64,000 bases of DNA, taken from the NCBI RefSeq assembly GCF_040958095.1, contig NC_091230.1, forward strand, positions 10,721,928 to 10,785,927, read 5' to 3'. Shown here in pieces: positions 1-10,700 of this stretch; the stretch's first letter is position 1; each line of letters starts with the position of its first letter. Both the position numbers and the translations under genes were made by a program. This DNA is from Procambarus clarkii (taxonomy: Eukaryota > Arthropoda > Malacostraca > Decapoda > Cambaridae). The notes below the pieces were generated by a model that had not been told where the DNA came from, searched no databases, and worked only from the letters and a program-made list of their open reading frames with translations.

Positions 1-109
1 GAATGATGCTAGAGAGGCATTAAGGAATCGAGAATGATTACCTAGCTATGAACCAAAATCTGCTTGGACACAAACAAAAAATATTCAGACATAACACGAA
101 TTCATTCAC

Positions 110-640
110 ATATGTTGTGTGCTTCGCAACGCAAAGGAATTACGTTTTATGAGCGTTGAAATACAGGAATGCGTTGTTACGAGTGTTGCAACACAGATAT
201 AATGTGGTGTAGGTGTCGCAAAACAGGACAAAAATATTTTTTGGTGAATGTTGTAATATAAAAATAATATACTGTGAGTGTTGCATCACGTAATTTCTGT
301 ACTGCATTGTTGCAACACTCACCAGATAATATCCTTGAGTGGCATCTGTCAAACACATTATTTGTGTGATGAATTACTCGGAACACGTTATACCTGTCCA
401 TTAAACCACACTAATCATGTATTGAAATGATGTAACACAACACTCATAATTTATAATTTATGTGTGCAAAAGTTACCGAACATCATTTCTGTGTTGCAAC
501 ACTCACAAATTGGCTTTTATGTGTTGTAACACTTACAATACGTTAACCCCTGTTTTGAATCGCAGCCTCACTCACAACATGTTATTGTTGTGTTTCAACA
601 CTCATAAGACCTTAGCAATGTGATGCAACACTCAACTCGT
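110..640. repeat. Degenerate palindromic motif field
   Basis: A motif close to GTGTTGCAACAC recurs every 30-45 bases, with the flanks reading GAG..CTC so that each unit is itself nearly palindromic. Spacers are AT-rich and diverged. In the left part most units read in one orientation and from about 480 onward in the other. Short open frames here have no coding character. I read it as an old, decayed minisatellite. Confidence 0.5.
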
Positions 641-1250
641 TTTCCCATCACGCATTAAACGTTGTATTCTTGCATGATATAAATTGTTCATTGCTAATAT
701 GTATATTAAAATATATAAAAGATTCAAAAGGTTGTTAATTTACCATCACCTTTTACCTAAGTTATAAAAATAATAATTAAATAAACAAAAAGGGGGAAAA
801 TAAATTATATGCAATTGACTAGTTATTAACGATGATTAAGTGTATAAACACAAGTGATTAAGCATCTAAAAATGTGATTAAATGATGATTAAAGAAATAA
901 TTTAAATGTGATAAATAGATATTTAAAAGATGTTGGAATAAATATATTAAAAGTGAGAATATATGAAAGGAGATAAAATAATTGATACGTATAGGACTGA
1001 ATAATTCCAACTAATGTATTATGTGGGCAATATATGAAAAAAAGGAAACGTGGAAGAGGAAGTCGAACTGGTGACCGCGTAAACACCGGGTTCGACCTGC
1101 CAGTCTGACCATGACGCTTCCTGCGTAATGAACTCAGCAGTCATACATTCATCCACCTCACCATACGTTTTCAACTGACAATTGAGGCGTGTGAAGGAAA
1201 TAGCCGGGAAGGAAAATCAATCTTTATGAGAAGAGGATGTAAGGTCAGGT
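641..1250. other. AT-rich DNA, no gene seen
   Basis: Very AT-rich to about 1030. From 1042 to 1115 the minus strand has a weakly tRNA-like stretch, with a box A-like TGGTCAGACTGG and a box B-like AGTTCGACTTC. The anticodon and T stems do not fold well, so no tRNA is called. I see nothing else. Confidence 0.45.
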
Positions 1251-1254
1251 AAGA

Positions 1255-1450
1255 AAATGATGAGGTGAAAGCGCCAGGCCAGTATGAATATATAACTCTT
1301 GGAAGGGACACTAGGATGTGCTGGGATGTGAGGACGGAGTGAAGAAATGGTGCTCAACAACTTGGACCTTTGGGGATCGAACACCGACCCTGCAAGACGC
1401 GAAAGTATGGGGTGGAAAACGAGGCCTAATCACTTGGACCTTCTGGGATC
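1255..1450 (-). mobile_element. tRNA-derived SINE, decayed, minus strand
   Basis: Read on the minus strand, the stretch has a box B-like GTGTTCGATCCCC near 1375-1390, then a body with the words TTGAGCACCATTTC and CTGGCCTGGCGC. I recognise this arrangement as a common crustacean SINE body, from memory and not from a search. The 5' head is partly duplicated (a second copy of the 'ttggacctt..gggatcga' piece lies at 1434-1452), and box A is not clear. The short open frame through it is not coding. Confidence 0.5.
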
Positions 1451-1559
1451 GAAAAGCAAAAATGTTATATAGACATGATAGATCTCAAAACATTTTAACA
1501 GAGCGAACTTTACGAAGTTACTTTCTCCAATATATTAAGGTATATCTGTGAGTTATTCT

Positions 1560-2275
1560 ACTTAGTATTTATTTAATAAATAAAAAAAATCTGAATAAGT
1601 TTTTTTTTTATGGGCATACATTAACAGCTTCAACGCCCTAATAAACAGTGGTTCATCTTGCTTAACGCTTACGTATTATTGAGACCTAAAGCTGATTTGT
1701 ACATTTTATCTTGTTTAAGTAATGAACACAAGGCAGAGAAAAAAGTGAATATAAAGTGTATTTGACGCAGAGTTTAGATAAGATTTCTCGTATCTTAGGT
1801 TTCAAATGTTTGCCCGAAGCTTAAAGAAAAGGCTTAAAGATTTTTGTCTGTATCGAGGACTTCAGTGAAAAGGTACTTAATCACATACAAATTTTGTATT
1901 TTCACAAAATTATGTAATATTATCGTACTACTAAAGTAATTATGGAAAAATTAAAGTAATAATAGAGTTAAATCTTTAACTTAAAAAAAAAATATTATTT
2001 TCTCTAAAATTGGAATATACTCAACAGCATTACCCCAAACATGCTAGACACCGACACTTACCATTATCGAGTGGCGTCGGCAAGTGCAGTATTGGATAGT
2101 ATCCTTAACTAAGTTCACCCAGGACTGCATGCTGACTCATACACAGAGACACTATAGGATGCTTGGCATCTTCAGCAAAAAATGATACCGCATATTCACT
2201 TCAACAACTAGAAAAATAATAATGAATCAATACTAGCCATGTGACATAAAATAACAGGATGTCACTCACAACCCT
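1560..2275. other. No gene or repeat family recognised
   Basis: AT-rich, with homopolymer A and T runs near 1600 and 1985. No long frame, splice pattern or repeat unit stands out. Confidence 0.5.
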
Positions 2276-2414
2276 ATGGGACTGTGGTGGTTATGTGGGC
2301 CTGCGGGCCGCTCCAAGCAACAGCCTGGTGGACCAAACTCTCACAAGTCAAGCCTGGCCTCGGGCTGGGCTTGGGGAGTAGAAGAACTCCCAGAACCCCA
2401 TCAACCAGGTATCA

Positions 2415-3185
2415 ACCAGGCAACATACAGCACCTCACAACATATACTGCACCTCACAACATATACTGCACCTCACAACTCATACTGCACCTCACAACAC
2501 ATACCGCACCTCACAACATATACCGCACCTCACAACACATACCGCACCTCACAACACATACCGCACCTCACAACACATACCGCACCTCACAACATATACC
2601 GCACCTCACAATACATACCGCACCTCACAACACATACCGCACCTCACAACACATACCGCACCTCACAACACATACCGCACCTCACAACACATACCGCACC
2701 TCACAACACATACCGCACCTCACAACACATACCGCACCTCACAACATATACCGCACCTCACAACATATACCGCACCTCACAACACATACCGCACCTCACA
2801 ACACATACCGCACCTCACAACACCTCTGCACCTCAAATCACATGCCACACCTTGCAACATCTGCTGCACTTCACAACACATACCACACCACACACTACCT
2901 GCTGCTCCTCATAACACACACCGCACCTCACCACACATACCTCACCTCACAACACATACCTCACCTTACAAAACCTGCTGCACCTCCCAACGCATACCGC
3001 ACCTCAAAACAAATACCTCTTCTCACAACACATATCTCCCATCACAACACATGCTGCACCTCACAAAATATCTCACCTCAAAACACATACCGCAACTCAC
3101 AAAACATGCTGCACCTCTCAACACATTCTTCACCTCACCTCACATCTGTACATCACAACACATACCGCACCTCACTACAGTAGTA
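2415..3185. repeat. 19-bp minisatellite (CCGCACCTCACAACACATA)
   Basis: Between about 2440 and 2825 a 19-bp unit repeats almost perfectly some 20 times. It then continues, more diverged, to 3185 (variants with TGCTGC, cctcac, cttcac). Because 19 is not a multiple of 3, a reading frame passes through all three phases every 57 bp. This gives long open frames with a 19-residue protein period. These frames are a by-product of the repeat. Confidence 0.85.
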
Positions 3186-3440
3186 GGCAGTAAACGCCGA
3201 AAACCCAATATTTCGTTTTTTGAAAAGTCATGTTTAAAATGTGGGGGTTCCAGGTAAACTTTGTCACTTACCGATTTGGACTTAAAGGTTTCTTATGGGG
3301 AAATAGGAGACAAAAATCACCAAACACTCATTTGGACTTAAAGGTTTCTTACGGGGGAAAACGCCGCACTTTGGAGAGTCACTTTTGGGTTAGTTGCAAA
3401 TAAGAGGGTCATCTCTGAGTTTGCCGCAGGTTGGGTTATG
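3186..3440 (+). repeat. Short direct duplication next to the satellite
   Basis: A block of about 28 bp (atttggacttaaaggtttct plus the following bases) occurs at about 3275 and again at about 3331, some 56 bp apart. The rest is unique and shows no gene. Confidence 0.6.
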
Positions 3441-3955
3441 TAACGTAATTTACCTATCCCAACTTAACCTAACCTAACTTAACTAAACTTAACTTACATT
3501 ACCTAACTTAACTTACATAACCTAACCTGTCACAACCTCACTAACTTAATGTAACTTACTTAACCTAACTTGACTTCCATAACCTAACCAATGTTAACTT
3601 TACTTACTTAACATAACTTACCTAACATAACCTAAAATAACCTAACCTTACATAGCTTAGCAAAACGTAGCTTTACTAATATAACTTAACCTAACCTTTC
3701 TTGCTTAATATAATCTAACCTATTTCTCTCCGACCTAATGTAACTTCTATAACTCAACTTACTAACTTAACTTACATTACTTAACCTAACTTACATAACC
3801 TAACCTAACCCTACTACCTTAACATAACTTACCCATATTAACCTAACCGCCAAACATAACTTACTAACTTAACTTACATCATGTAACATAACTTATCTAC
3901 ACTCACCTACCTAACCTCCTCCACCTAATGTAACTTACCTAAACTGATTTGGCGC
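3440..3955. repeat. Degenerate telomere-like (AACCT)n repeat
   Basis: The stretch is dense in AACCTAACCTAAC-type words mixed with AACTTAAC and ACATAACC variants. The pentamer CCTAA is the complement of TTAGG, the usual arthropod telomere unit, known also from decapods. It is heavily mutated and lies inside the window beside other satellites, so it is interstitial. A simple (TTAGG)-like satellite with no telomeric origin is the alternative. Confidence 0.6.
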
Positions 3956-6005
3956 AAGTTGGATGGTCACCTCTTGGTTTTACCATATGTTGGAGGGTCA
4001 CCCCTGGGTTTGGTGCACGTTGGAGGGTCACCTCTTAATTTTGTGCACGTTGAAAGGTAGTTTCTGGGTTTGCCGCACGTTGGAGGGCCATCTTTTGGCT
4101 TTGCGCACGTTGGAGGATCACCTCTGGGTTTGTTGCATGTTGGAGGGTTTCCTTTGGGTTTGGCGTACGATGGAGGGTCACCTGTAACTTTGCCTCACTT
4201 TGGAAGCTCACTTCGGAATTTGGTGCACGTTGAAGGGCAACGTTTGCAGAATGTTGGAGGGTCACCTCTTGGTTTGCCACACGTTGAAGGGTCATCTTTG
4301 GGAAAGCCGCACGTTGGATGGTCACCTCTGTGTTTGGCGAATGTTGGAGGGTCACCTCTGAGTTTGGCGAACGTTGGAGGGTCCTTTCAAGGTTTGCCGC
4401 AAGTTGGAGGGTCACCTGAGGTTTGACGTACTTTTTAGGTGTCACTTCTGGGTTTGCCGAATGTTGGAGGGTCACCTCTGGGCTAGCCGCACGTTCAATT
4501 AAGGGACACCTCTAATTTTGGCGTACGTTTGAGTTGAGTTTGCCATTCGATGAAGGGTTACTTCTGGTATTGGCGCCCGTTGGAGGGTCACCTCGGGGGT
4601 TTGGCACACGTTGGAGGGCCACCTTTGTATTTGCCGCACATTGGCGGGTCACCTCTGGTTTTGTCGAACGTTGGAGGGTCACCTCTGGTCTTGCCGAACG
4701 TTGGATGGTCACCTCTGGTCTTGCCGTACGTTGGAGGGTCACCTCTGGTCTTGCCGTACGTTGGTGGGTCACCTCTGGTCTTGCCGAACGTTGGAGAGTC
4801 ACCTCTGGTCTTGCCGTACGTTGGAGGGTCACCTCTGGTCTTGCCGTCCGTTGGAGGGTTACCTCTGGGCTTGCTGCACGTTGGAGGATCTCCTCTGGGT
4901 TTCTTACATTGGAAGTTAAACTCTTGGAGTGTTGTACGTTGAAGACTCAACTATGGGTTTGCCACACGGTGGAGGGTCACCTCTGGGTTTGACGCACTTT
5001 GGAGGGTCACCTCTGGGTTTGCCGCACGTTGGAGGGTCACCTGTGGCTTTCCTGAACGTTGGAGGGTCACCTCTGTGTTTGGCGGTCGTTGGAGGGTAAC
5101 CTTTGGATTTACCGCACGTTGGAGGGTCATCACTAGGTTTGGCGCACGTTGGAGGGTTACCTCTGGGTTTCCCGCATGTTGAAGGATCACATTTGGCTTT
5201 GACGCTCGCTGGAGAATCATCTTTGTGTTTGCCGCACGTTGGAGGGTCATCACTAGGTTTTGCGCACGTTGGAGAGTCCCCTCTGGTTTTACTGCACGTG
5301 GGAGAGTCACGTCAGGGTTTGTAGCACGTTTAAGGGTCACCTTTGAATTTACCTCGTGTTGGAGAGCCACCTCTGGGTTTACAGCACGTTCGAGGGTTAC
5401 CTCAGAATTTGCAGCACGTTGAAGGGGTCATCTTTGGGTTTGACGCACGTTGGACAATCACTTGTGGGTTTGGCGCATGTTGGAGGGTCACCGAAGAGTT
5501 TGCCGCACGTTGAAAGGGACATCTCTGGGTTCGACGCATGTTGCAGGGTCACCTTTGGGTTTGCCGCAAGTTGGAGGGTCACCTCTGGGTTTGCCGCACG
5601 TTAGAGGGTCACCTTTGAGTTTGGCGCACGATGGAGAGTCATCTCTGGGTTTTCCGCACGTTGGAAGGTCACGTCTCTGTTTACCGCACGTTGAAGGGTC
5701 ACCTCTGGATTTGGCTCATATTGGATGGTCACCTCTGGGTTTGCTGCACGTTGGAGGGTCCCCTCTGAGTTTACAGCACGTTGGAGGGTCACCCCTGGGT
5801 TTGCCGCATTTTGGAGGATCATCTCCGAGTTTGGCACACGTTTGAGGGTTACCTCTAAGTTTTCCACACGTTGAAGGGGTCATCTCTGGGTTTGACGCAC
5901 ATTTCAAGGTCTCCTCTGTGTTTGCAGCACATTGGAGGTTCACCTCTGGGTTTGCCACACGTTGGAAGATCACCTCAGGGTTTGCTGCACATTGGAGGGT
6001 AACTT
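3956..6005. repeat. 30-bp minisatellite, block 1
   Basis: The unit is close to GTTGGAGGGTCACCTCTGGG followed by TTTGCCGCAC, 30 bp in all, repeated about 68 times with point differences. Around 4630-4870 a sub-block carries a homogeneous variant (GGTCTTGCCG). As 30 bp is ten codons and the unit lacks stops in most frames, open frames run on both strands with 10-residue periods (for example HVGGSPLGLP and VTLQRAANPE). Differences fall in all codon positions and many units carry indels, so I do not call it coding. Confidence 0.85.
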
Positions 6006-6214
6006 ATATCCCGCCAAACACACACCGAAACTACGACGTTGGTACAACGTTCGATCAAGTTGTAACACCTCCTAACCAGTTATAACAACCAATATAGCAA
6101 GTTGTAATAACGTTCTAATACGTCATAAACACGTTAAGCCAAGATGTAACAACTTTATTACAAGTTGTAACAAGCGGAAAATAGAGACAATTTCGGTTTG
6201 TGTTTCCAGGATAT
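6006..6214. mobile_element. MITE-like element inside the 30-bp satellite
   Basis: Imperfect terminal inverted repeats of about 27 bp bound the stretch: the left end starts ATATCCCGCC and the right end, reversed, starts ATATCCTGG. The inner 17 bases (6016-6032 against 6189-6205) match at 15 positions. The interior repeats words such as AAGTTGTAACAAC and has no ORF. Satellite units stop at its left edge and resume at its right edge. The target duplication is unclear, perhaps TA or AT. Confidence 0.6.
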
Positions 6215-6861
6215 GGAATTGCTGGACGTTGAAGAGTCACCTCTGGGTTTGTCGCAAGTTGGAAGGTCAATTCGGTGTTTCGTGCACGATGGAGGTTCAC
6301 CTGAGGTTTTACGAACGTTGGAGGGGTCACCTCTGGGTTTGCCACGGGGACAGGGGTCACTTCTGCATTTTGCATCATGTTGGAGGGGTCACTTCTGGGA
6401 TTGCCACACATTGAAGGGTCAGCTTTGGGTTTGGCGCCCGTTGGAGCGTCACCTCGGTGTTTGCCGCACGTTGGAGAGTCAACTCAGAGTTTGCAGCACG
6501 TTGGAGGGTCACCTCTGGGAGTACCGTACGTTGGAGGGTCACCTCTTCGTCTGCCGCACAATGGAGGTTCATCTCAGAGTTTTCCGCACGTTGAAGGGTC
6601 ACCTTTGGGTTTGGCGCCCGAGGGAGGGTCACCTCTGGGTTTGCAGTACTTTGTGGGTGTTAGCTTTGGGTTTGGCAGAAGTTGGAGGGTCATCTCTAGA
6701 TTTGTCCCCCGTCGGAAGGTCACCTCTGGGATTGGCGCACGTTGGATATTCATTTCTGGGTTTGGGGCACTTTAGAGGGTTACCACTGGGTTTGCTTCAC
6801 GTTCGAGGGTCACCTCAGGATTTTCCGCACGTTGAAGATTCATCTCTGAGTTTGGCGCATG
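6215..6861. repeat. 30-bp minisatellite, block 2
   Basis: The array of block 1 continues after the MITE-like insertion, with the same 30-bp unit and similar divergence, and ends where the piggyBac remnant starts. Confidence 0.8.
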
Positions 6862-7752
6862 TTAACCCCTTAACTGCACGGCCTCCAAATAATATCGTTG
6901 GTATTTGAGGGACAAATGTGGTGCAATCCTCCCACACAAGTACACCAATGGGTTTGGTGTTGGCGCCAACACCACGGCCAACACCACCACGAGCACCAAA
7001 ACCATAGCTACTTCGTTTGCTGTTGCTGCTGGAGCTGTGTGAGAGTATGCTTGGCGCTGAGGCAGATTTACGTACCGTATGCCTACCACGAACATGTGAT
7101 GTTGAGGGCCCACTGTCGTCATGCTGTGAGACACGCTGCCGTCTGCCTCGATGTGTTGCTGAGGCAGCAAAACCCCGCCTGGTACCATCCCCGCTGCTAG
7201 TACTCGGGTCGTCCACACTACTCGTATCGGAGCCAATGTCACTGAAGCCCGAGAAAGATTCATCACATGAACTGTCACTGAATAGACTTGCATCTGAGGA
7301 CATACATGATGGTGGTGGTGATGATAACGGTGTTGACCCAGGGCGGCAAGGCAGGCTGGGCGAGGCGCGTGTACCGTACATGCTCACCCACATCATCCAC
7401 TTCCGTCTCTCCCTCACTCTTATCAGACCTCTGTGTCAGGTCTTTCTCTGGATCATAGTCCAGGTCATCATCCATAGCACCATCATCGTACAAAATATCA
7501 CGTATCTCCTCCTCAGAGAGTCGTTTTACATGACCGCGGGTCACCGTGGAGCGGGAGCTAATTGACGATGCGTCAGACATGGTTGTTGCTTGGGAACTGA
7601 GGCTTCCCACGGCCACGGGGGATGCTGGGAATTTTTTTCAAGATGACGGACGATCACTGGGGCCCCCAGGCATCCATTCCATACCCGCGTCACCGCGCCC
7701 CAACTTTTAAATGGAACGTGAAAAATACAAATACCCGGAGGTATTTGCATTG
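6862..7752 (-). mobile_element. piggyBac-like remnant inserted in the satellite
   Basis: The left edge reads TTAA (6862-6865) followed by CCCCTTAACTGCACGGCC, as expected of a piggyBac-type end next to its TTAA target. The insert carries the N-terminal part of a transposase on the minus strand. The catalytic part is gone, because the coding sequence runs straight into the left terminal sequence. No matching inverted end or second TTAA is visible on the right, near 7750, where a short palindrome (AAATACC..GGTATTT) lies instead. It looks like an internally deleted and end-damaged copy. Confidence 0.5.
6893..7580 (-). pseudogene. piggyBac-type transposase, N-terminal fragment
   Basis: The likely ATG is at 7580-7578; the frame is open further upstream only through a GTG. 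The protein starts with a short Ser-rich piece, then an EEEIRDILYDD segment and an acidic Asp/Glu run, then Ser-rich and Gly/Arg-rich linkers. It ends in a Trp-Glu-Asp..Phe-Val-Pro-Gln motif, which in piggyBac proteins lies just before the DDD transposase domain. A frame change between about 7330 and 7420 splits it. The DDD catalytic domain and the C-terminal zinc finger are missing. The assignment rests on composition and that motif, so another acidic-N-terminus transposase is possible. Confidence 0.45.
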
Positions 7753-9900
7753 GTCACCGTTGGCGGGTCACCTGTGGGTTTGACGTACGTTTTAGGTGTC
7801 ACCTCTAGGTTTGCCGCATGTTGGACGGTCACCTAATTTCTTTTGCACAATTTGGGGGGTCACTTCTCGGCTTTCCGCACGTTGGAGGGACACCTGTGGG
7901 ATTGACGCACGTTTAAGGATCTCTTAAAGGTTTGCCACACGTTGGAGGGTCACCTCTGACTTTAGCGCATGTTAGAGTGTCATCTTTGGGTTAGATGCAC
8001 GTTGGAGGGTCACCTCTGGGTTTCCTACACGTTTGAGGGTCACCTCTGAATTTGCCAAACGTTGGAAGGTCACCTTTGATTTATGGCGGACGTTATAGGG
8101 TTTCTCCTCTGGTTTTAGCGCCCGTTGGAGGGTCACCTCTGGGTTTCCCGCATGTTGAAGGATCACATTTGGGTTTGATGCACCCTGGAGAATCTCCTAT
8201 TGTTTTGCTGCACATTGGAAGTTCATTTCTGGGTTTGCCAATCGTTGGAAGTTCATCCTTAGGTTTTCTGCACGTTGGAGGGTCACCTTTGTGTTTGCCA
8301 CACGTTGGAGGGTCAAACCTGGGTTTTGCGCACGTTGGAGGGTCACCTCCGAGTATGGCGAACGTTGGAGAGTCACGTCTGGGTTTGTAGCACGTTGAAG
8401 GGTCACCTCTGGATTTGGCTCATGTTGGAGGGTCACCTCTGGACTTACAGCACGTTCGAGGGTTTCCTCAGAGTTTGCATGACGTTATAGGGGGCATCTT
8501 TAGGTTTTACGCACGTTTGAGGGGCCCCTCTGGGTTTGCCGCATGTTCGAGGGTCAATTCGGGGTTTCGTGCACGTTGGAGGTTCACTTGTGGGTTTCGC
8601 GAACGTTGGAGGGTCACCTCTGGGTATGCCACATGGTCAGGCGTCACCTCTGCTTTTTGCATCATGTTGGAGAGTCACTTCTGGGTCTGCCACACATTGA
8701 AGGGTCAGCTTTGGGTTTAGCGCCCGTTGGAGCGTCATCTCTGTGTCTGCCGCACGTTGGAGGGTCAACTCAGGGTTGGCAGCATGTTGGAGGGGTCTTC
8801 TCTGGGTTGGTCGCACGTTGGAAAGTCACCTGCGTATTTACTGCACGTTGAAGGGTTACCTCTAGGTTTAGCGCACGTTTGGGGGTCACCTCAGGTTTTG
8901 CCGCCAGTTGGAGAGTCACCTTTTAATTTGCCTCACGGTGACGGGTCACCTCAGGCTTTCATGTACTTGGAGGGTCTACTCTGGGTTTCACGCACGTTTT
9001 AGGGTTACCTTTGTGTTTGGCGCACGTTGGAGGATCACCTCTTGGTTTGACGCACCTTTAAGGGTCACCTCAGGGTTTAACGCACTTTGGAGGGTCTCCT
9101 CTGGGTTTCACACATGTTGCTGGGTTACCGTTGGGTTTGGCGAACGTTGGAAGATCACCTCTGGGTTTTCCGAACGTTGGATAGATCATCTCTGGGTTTG
9201 CTGAACGTTTGAGGGGTCACCCCGGGGTTTCTCGCACGTTGGAGGGTCATCTCTGCGTTTTACTTACATTGGAAGGTCACCTCTGGGTTTGCCGCATGTT
9301 AAAGGGACACCTCTTGGTTTGGCGCACGATGGAAAGTCATGTCTGGATTTGGCGCCAGATGGAGGGTCACCTCTGGCTTTAACGAACGTTGGATGGTCTC
9401 CTTTGGATTTGCCGCACGTTGAAGGGTCTCCTCTGGGTTTGATGCATGTCAGAGGCTCACCTCTGGGTTTGCCTCTCGTTGGAGAGTCATCTTTGTATTT
9501 GACGCACGTTGGAGGGTCACGTCTTGGTTTGGCGCACGATGGGGGTCCACCTCTGAGTTTACCACACGTTGCAGGATCACCTTTGAATTTGCCTCATGTT
9601 AGAGGGTCACCTCTACTTTTGGAGCAAGTTCATGGGACACCTCTAAGTTTGTCGCACGTTGGAGGGTCATCTCTGTGTTTGGCGCACGGTGAACGGTCAC
9701 CTCTGGGTTTGTCATACATTTATAAGTCACCTCTGGGTTTGCCGCACGTTGGAGGGTCTCCTCTGGGTTTGCTACATGTTGGAGGGTCACCTCTGGGTTT
9801 GCTACATGTTGGAGGGTCACCTCTGGGTTTGCTACATGTTGGAGGGTCACCTCTGGGTTTGCCGCACGATGGATTTGAGTAGGAGTATGAGGTTTGAGTA
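7753..9900. repeat. 30-bp minisatellite, block 3
   Basis: Same unit as blocks 1 and 2, about 70 copies. Near the right end (about 9740-9870) several neighbouring units are identical (gggtttgctacatgttggag..), which suggests recent local amplification. The array stops abruptly at a short GAGTAGG-rich sequence. Confidence 0.85.
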
Positions 9901-10143
9901 GGTTACCTCTGGGTTTGAGTAGGGAAATTTACGCACATTCCCGTCCCCACCACCTGGACAGGTGGTGCAAAGGTTCGCACCAGGTGTCCAGGTGATTAAT
10001 TAGGGGACGTGTATTGGCGTAAGGTCGTAGTATCGGTTAAGCTCTGCCTCCTTGAGCGGGCATGCGGTATTGTTTGGATGGTAAGGAGTGTGTAGTAGGA
10101 TGTTTGCGTGTTGGATAGGATGAGTAGGTGCATGAGGTTGAAA
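9901..10143. other. Unique stretch with a 17-bp hairpin
   Basis: No gene is seen. An inverted repeat at 9952-9968 and 9977-9993 pairs 15 of 17 bases around an 8-base loop (AAAGGTTC). The role is unknown; it sits between the satellite and the (TA)n tract. Confidence 0.5.
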
Positions 10144-10470
<327 letters not shown>

Positions 10471-10700
10471 TTTTTTTTTTTATTATAATTAAAAGGGTAC
10501 CACCTCTGGTGCCAATGTGGGGACCCATAGCCTCGGAGAAGAAAATAAAAAGTATTCAGAGGAGACCTTGTGGTTTCTCACTGAACACTAATATTATCTT
10601 CTCCTACCACCCCCATTCTTTTGTATGTACACATATATATTTACTTTATTTGAACTTTGTTACAAAAAAGGGAGTTACATATGGGTTACAAAGATGGTTG

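Noticed and set aside
1042..1115. tRNA gene on the minus strand
   Set aside because: Box-like words exist, but the anticodon and T stems do not pair and the acceptor has a mismatch.
1318..1551. 77-residue ORF starting MLGCEDGVKKW
   Set aside because: It lies across the SINE at 1255-1450 and reads its antisense.
3963..9901. Large repeat protein (10-residue repeats such as HVGGSPLGLP)
   Set aside because: Frames are open in several phases on both strands, indels break every one, and no start or splice context is seen.
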